Of a DNA stretch of 64,000 bases, positions 59,601 to 64,000 are shown piece by piece (the stretch's first letter is position 1; every line of letters starts with the position of its first letter). Source of the DNA: Corythucha ciliata (lineage: Eukaryota > Arthropoda > Insecta > Hemiptera > Tingidae); assembly GCA_038030265.1 (NCBI GenBank), contig CM075942.1, positions 53,348,751 through 53,412,750 of the forward strand, written 5' to 3'. Position numbers and translations under genes: made by a program. The notes below the pieces were generated by a model. It made no database searches and had not been told where the DNA came from. It was given only the letters and a program-made list of their open reading frames with translations.

Positions 59601-60645
59601 TCGGTTGTACATATGTATCCGCGAAATTGCAAGCTGCGGGTTTAAATATCCGGGTTCCGGGAATTCGCCAGTTTATTGTTTTGTTTTTTTTAGTGATCGA
59701 GGAGCCCGGGGCCACCGGACAACGCTTTCACGAGTAAAACCGCAAAATTTCAACATTTTGGTGGTAAAATATCAGCTAAACTGGTAGCTTCCTTCTGAAA
59801 TTAACGTTGTTACTCGTTTCCCGTTTTAATTTTGCGAATTTGACAGTTTCAGGGATTTTCTGTTAATAGCCCGTGGATGCCGGTCCGCCACTGCGTTCAA
59901 TTTTCTGTCAAAAATAGCCACGAACACATCACTCGGAGCCAAAAACTCCGAAATTTCAAGTTTCGGGTCAAACTATCCGTGAAATTGCTAGTTTTCGGTC
60001 TTTATTTCATCAATATTGCAAGTTCCTGGACTTTGATTTCCCGAAACTTCAATTTTCTGGGATTTTCCAAACTGACCTCGACAGCGTGGCCTGATGAAAA
60101 GCCGCGTAATTGCAACATTAGAAATTGATATTGGGTTCTTGCAATTTTGGGTTCTTTGAGCTAAATTACAAGTTTTTCCTGGTGGATTATGATCAAAGTT
60201 GAAAGTTGTGGGTCTTCATTTAAACAAAATTGTCTTTAAAATAAGGCCTTAAATAAGGCAAAATTGCAAATTTTGGGACCTTTTTTGTGGTGGTGGATTA
60301 AACAGGCTAGCCGGCTCCAACAGATCCCGGAGCCTGGACGAATACTCATCAGGAAATCGGAAGTTCCGTGACTGAAAATCCGTGGCAATGCGACTTTCGG
60401 GTCTAAATTCCTTCGAAAATGCAAGTTTAGGGTCCTAATTTGTTAATTTAAGCAAAATTACTAGTTTTGGGGCCTTTTTTTGTGGCTGTAGCCGGCCTAT
60501 CAGCGCAAAGTCTGACAAATTCATGAACAAATTGGAAGTTTCCTGGCTTAATATTCGTGAGATGGACATTTTTTGGTTTTAAAATTAATTTCAGCGAAAT
60601 TACCAGTTTCAGGACCTAGCTTGTGGCGCCGGAACCCATGAAATG
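59600..60645 (+). repeat. Repeat family D satellite (GAAATTGCAAGTTTCGGG; ~195-bp higher-order unit)
   Basis: Short units of GAAATTGCAAGTTNNNGGNC recur every 30-45 bases. Within them a longer block repeats: CTTTTTTGTGG at about 60281 and again at about 60476, 195 bases apart, each followed by a GG/CC-rich segment, a GAAGTT-like segment and a TTTNGGNTNTAAA segment. A shorter unit starts near 60622. Inverted, diverged copies occur at 63540-64000. Confidence 0.75.
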
Positions 60646-60649
60646 GAGA

Positions 60650-61050
60650 TAAAGCTTATTCTCGGATCATTTAGAGAAAATCGTCTAATTAAAAGCTGAT
60701 CCTGCGTAAAAGTGGTAATTTTCGGCTAAAATTAAGAGATTGTTGTTCAGTCTAAAATTGAGAATATAAGCTCTAATTCGCATGACCGAAGATGAGTGAA
60801 AAAGCGCTAATCCGCGGCTAAAACTGAGAAAATCCGCTTATTCGTCGCTAAAATTGAGTGGAAATGGCAAATCTCAGCATTCTCAGCTAAAATTGAGCAA
60901 TAATTCGTGGCTAAAATTGAGAAAAAGCGCTATTTCGTGGCGAAGACGGAGGACAAACGCTGATTCGCGGCTGAAACTGGAAAAACCCGCTGATTCCCGG
61001 CTAAAATTTAGATCAAGCGTTCGTTCGCACTTAAGATTGAGAAAAATCGT
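60650..61050 (-). repeat. Repeat family A array, inverted, 3' flank
   Basis: Clear units of CGTGGCTAAAATTGAGAAAA and GATTCGCGGCTGAAACTGG, spaced about 35-40 bases. It adjoins the family D satellite. Confidence 0.82.
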
Positions 61051-63539
61051 CAAAAATTCCAGGGTGGCATGGCGATTCCAATTTACATGTGGGGAGAACG
61101 TAATTTTTGGGATTTTCGCACATTTCTGAGTCTAAATTTTTGTTTTAAACAGAAGAACAGACATTTTCTATGAGAATTTCTCAGCTCGTGAGTGCGATAG
61201 GGCATTAAATGGACATTTTTTTTTCCGAAGTGTTTTGAATCGATTCGCACGAGGTTCATCATTAGACCCCCCCCCCTCCTCCAGAATTGAGAACTACGCC
61301 CCGATAAAGAGCAAAGTTGTTGTCCCTATTCCCAAATTTTCATTACAATTATTGACAGAAATAAACGCAACGGCATCGGCACAGCTATATCCAAGTGAGG
61401 GAAAACCCTTCAACAGGAAAAGTACCTACCGCCTTTCAATGAAATTTGTATACCATTTTCACACGTAAATTAACAACAGTTTCAACTCGGACAACATGTT
61501 TTTTCGCGGAGGATAGTTAAAAAGACACACGATTCGCGAATTAATTTTTAGCAATCTCTCATTTCCCGTGAGAAAATCCATTTTTGTGTTCCTTCAAAAC
61601 TGAATTTTCCCAAGTCGTTTTTTTTAACAATTGCACTATCTCTCTACCAAAGCGTTTGACCCTAATCAAAAATGATGTATCGAGAAGAAAAATGCATTTA
61701 AATCCGTATTTCATTTCACGGCCTAGTACTTCTCCCCCCCTCACAGTCACCACCGGCACCGCAGCACCGTGTCTCAGAGGGCCCCTGAGTGACTAAAAAA
61801 AAAACAACACATCTCTTAAATCAAACTACACGTTAAAACAGTGCCTTCTCTTTCTGTCGTATTTTTCATTTTCTTTACATTTTAGATCTCATCGCGGAGG
61901 ATTTTCTACTTTCGCGTGAGAACATGTGCCGCCTAGTCCTTTATCTTACGCCTGTAATCGTGATTCATAAAATATTGTTGTTATGTTAACGTTATTCCCG
62001 GTTTTTTGCGCTATAAGATGCGTTGAAACCGTTTAACTTTTGGAATGAAATTGACGACCCATACGCGGAGGTTTTTTAAAAAATTAATTGTAAACGTCGC
62101 TCAATATCGCGTGCTATTTTATTTATTTTAATGTTAAAAAAGTAACAGAAACGTAAAACGAAGGAACCTTTTATCCTAATATTGACTCTGCCTATATTGT
62201 ACATGAAATACTACAGTTGAGCCTATAATACGTGCTAGTTATCATTCGATCGCCCCCTTCCACCCAGGCATAAAGGGCATGATTACAACGCTAAACAAAT
62301 ACGCTATTACGTCAAATCAATATCCTCGCCCCCCCCACTACCGCCATTTATTCAAACCCTCATGGGTGACTGATAGATCTGTTACTGTTATACAAGTTCC
62401 TATATATTTTAGAGGGATGTTTACACCCTCGATCTGATAAAAATTGAAAGAAATAAAAAGAACAAACACCTTTTTACCCCACTGGCGCATTGTCCGGAGA
62501 TTGTACAATTTACATTTTTTACGGCATTATTTCGTGACTTAGTTTTCATTTTGATTTATGGCGCCTACGAAAAAAAAAATGAGGGCTACTTTTTACGAGA
62601 ATGTAAAGCTTGATAATGAAAAACAATTATACGCGCCTGTAAGCTTCCGAGACACGCACGGAAATATGTTGTTGTTTTTTTCTTGTACAATAGGGACAAA
62701 TAAACGCGTAAGAGAGGTGTGCAAGGGGGAGAGGTTATCAGCGCAGGAAATTTAAATTGGGGTAGTCGGTTACGACAGTCACATTATAGGGACTTTTCAA
62801 CAAAAAAATAATGGCCCTTTTCCCAGACTTCACTCGCTTTTTACAATAGGTCCAGGCACAACAGTTGTAAAAGTGTCCTTTGCAGTATTATAGCCTCCCC
62901 ATCGTTTGGGAGAATAGTGTCGGGTTGTTGGGCAGTGCAGGGTGGGGTGGGTTTGGCAGTGAGGAGGATGGCCACTGAGCGTTGTTTAAAAGGCAACCCC
63001 CCTAAGTGGCAACCGATGTAAAAATTCCCGAGGGTTCATCTGTCAAACTCTCGTGTCACAAAGGTTAGGTTTTGGGATGACGGAATAAGGGTGTTTTGTG
63101 CTCGTCGGGGGTGGTGGTGGTGGTGCACCGGGCATTGGGTGATGTGTTGCGAACGGAGGGTTAAGGGGGGGGGGCTGATGTAAAGCACTAAAAAGTCGTC
63201 TTATTTACGATCAGGGCTCCCCACTCCATCCTCCGACGACCACTCTTTCGGCTGCTATCGCGATATACCCCTGTATTCTCTTCGTTTTTTCAACCCCCTC
63301 ACCCCCCCTGGATATCCCTTGGGATGAATGTCATTCGCCATTTTTAATAAAAAATAATCATTTGGTTTTTTCTGGGTGGTTTTTTTAGTGTTTTAACTGA
63401 TTACCTCGAATAGCCAATCTGAAGTTGAAGTCCTGTGTGCCATTAACACAGTCAGCACGCTACTTAGCTGTTTAATGTGTTGAAGTTTCCAGTGTTTTCG
63501 AGGGCACGTAAGCACAAAACTTGGAGAGGAAATTCCGGA
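61051..63539. other. 3' flank between repeat arrays, no gene identified
   Basis: AT-rich sequence to about 62760 followed by GT-rich low-complexity sequence and a G run near 63166. Nothing recognisable as coding or RNA. Confidence 0.4.
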
Positions 63540-64000
63540 ATTTTGAACATGAAAGTAAAAAGGTCCTAAAACTTGCAATTTAACCGAAACTTGTAATCAC
63601 GCGGTTATTCATATTTTTTGTGAGTATTCGGTAGCCTTACCTTATGTCGCTTCTTTGGCATCGGTTCGTCTGGGTTCCACCGCCACAAAAAAAAAAGAGG
63701 CCCGAAATATGTTGCTTAAATTAACATTTATGATCTTTACAAGACTAGCATCTTCGATAGAATTATGACCCAAAAGTCGCATTGTCGCGGTTATTCGGCC
63801 ATGGAACTTCTAATTTTCTGGATATTCATCTGTCTCCGGGCTCCGTTTGAGCCATCTGTCGAATCTGTCACCACGAAAAAAGCTCCACGACTTGCAAACT
63901 AAGGCTCTGAACTTGAAATTTTGTTTAAATTAAGGACCGAAACTTTCAATTTCGTGGATATTTCACCAGGAAACAAAATCTCAAAAGGACCCGAAATGGC
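63540..64000 (-). repeat. Repeat family D satellite, inverted, runs off the window end
   Basis: The complement of 63745-63880 reads GTGGTGACAGATTCGACAG, then GAGCCCGGAGACAGATGAAT, then AATGCGACTTTTGGGTC, closely following 60285-60410. Blocks with CACCGCCAC/CACCACG followed by A runs mark unit edges near 63680 and 63870. Confidence 0.72.

Noticed and set aside
60854..61129. 91-codon frame with repeated W/SRLKLEKPADS-like units
   Set aside because: Translation of the inverted family A array; a peptide repeat forced by the DNA repeat.
62558..62755. 65-codon + strand frame starting MAPTKKK
   Set aside because: Looks protein-like for 60 residues but ends quickly, with no splice donor in phase that I could support and no recognisable family.

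Overview
The window is eukaryotic genomic DNA, most likely from an arthropod. It carries one large protein-coding gene on the + strand, spread over about 49 kb as six short exons with canonical GT/AG borders. Joined, they encode a 469-residue Iroquois-class (araucan/caupolican/mirror, vertebrate Irx) TALE homeodomain transcription factor. The N-terminal exons resemble arthropod Iro proteins more than vertebrate Irx. The window also holds LINE fragments of Jockey-like and R1-like type. Together these point to an arthropod with a relaxed, repeat-rich genome; I cannot tell crustacean, chelicerate, myriapod or insect apart from this sequence.

Layout. 1-5352: upstream flank with degenerate short-period repeat arrays, a foldback MITE and a near-perfect 1533-bp tandem duplication. 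5353-6443: candidate promoter and 5' UTR. 6444-55207: iro coding exons at 6444-6512, 12646-12897, 26518-26633, 43823-44157 (homeodomain), 50525-51146 (IRO box) and 55192-55207 (last five codons). The introns are about 6.1, 13.6, 17.2, 6.4 and 4.0 kb. 55208-56230: AT-rich 3' region with several AATAAA signals. 56240-64000: 3' flank with microsatellites and satellite-like arrays.

The introns hold the unexpected material. Intron 2 contains a GC-rich island with a decayed R1-like LINE. Intron 3 contains, on the opposite strand, a cathepsin L-type cysteine protease pseudogene (32915-36387). It keeps at least one canonical intron but has several frameshifts. It is broken by a nest of elements: a long-armed foldback element, whose left arm was hit by a second MITE and by a 5'-truncated Jockey-like LINE. 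Intron 3 also holds a 769-bp MITE and intron 5 a 148-bp MITE with a TA target site.

The most pervasive feature is a set of diverged repeat families with 25-45 bp periods. The commonest is built round TTTTCTCAATTTTAGCCGCG, which looks like a 3' splice site (pyrimidine tract plus TTTTAG). The window also has an unusual number of G or C homopolymers of 9-13 bases. I found no tRNA, rRNA, CRISPR array or bacterial-type operon. Apart from iro, no intact gene is supported.
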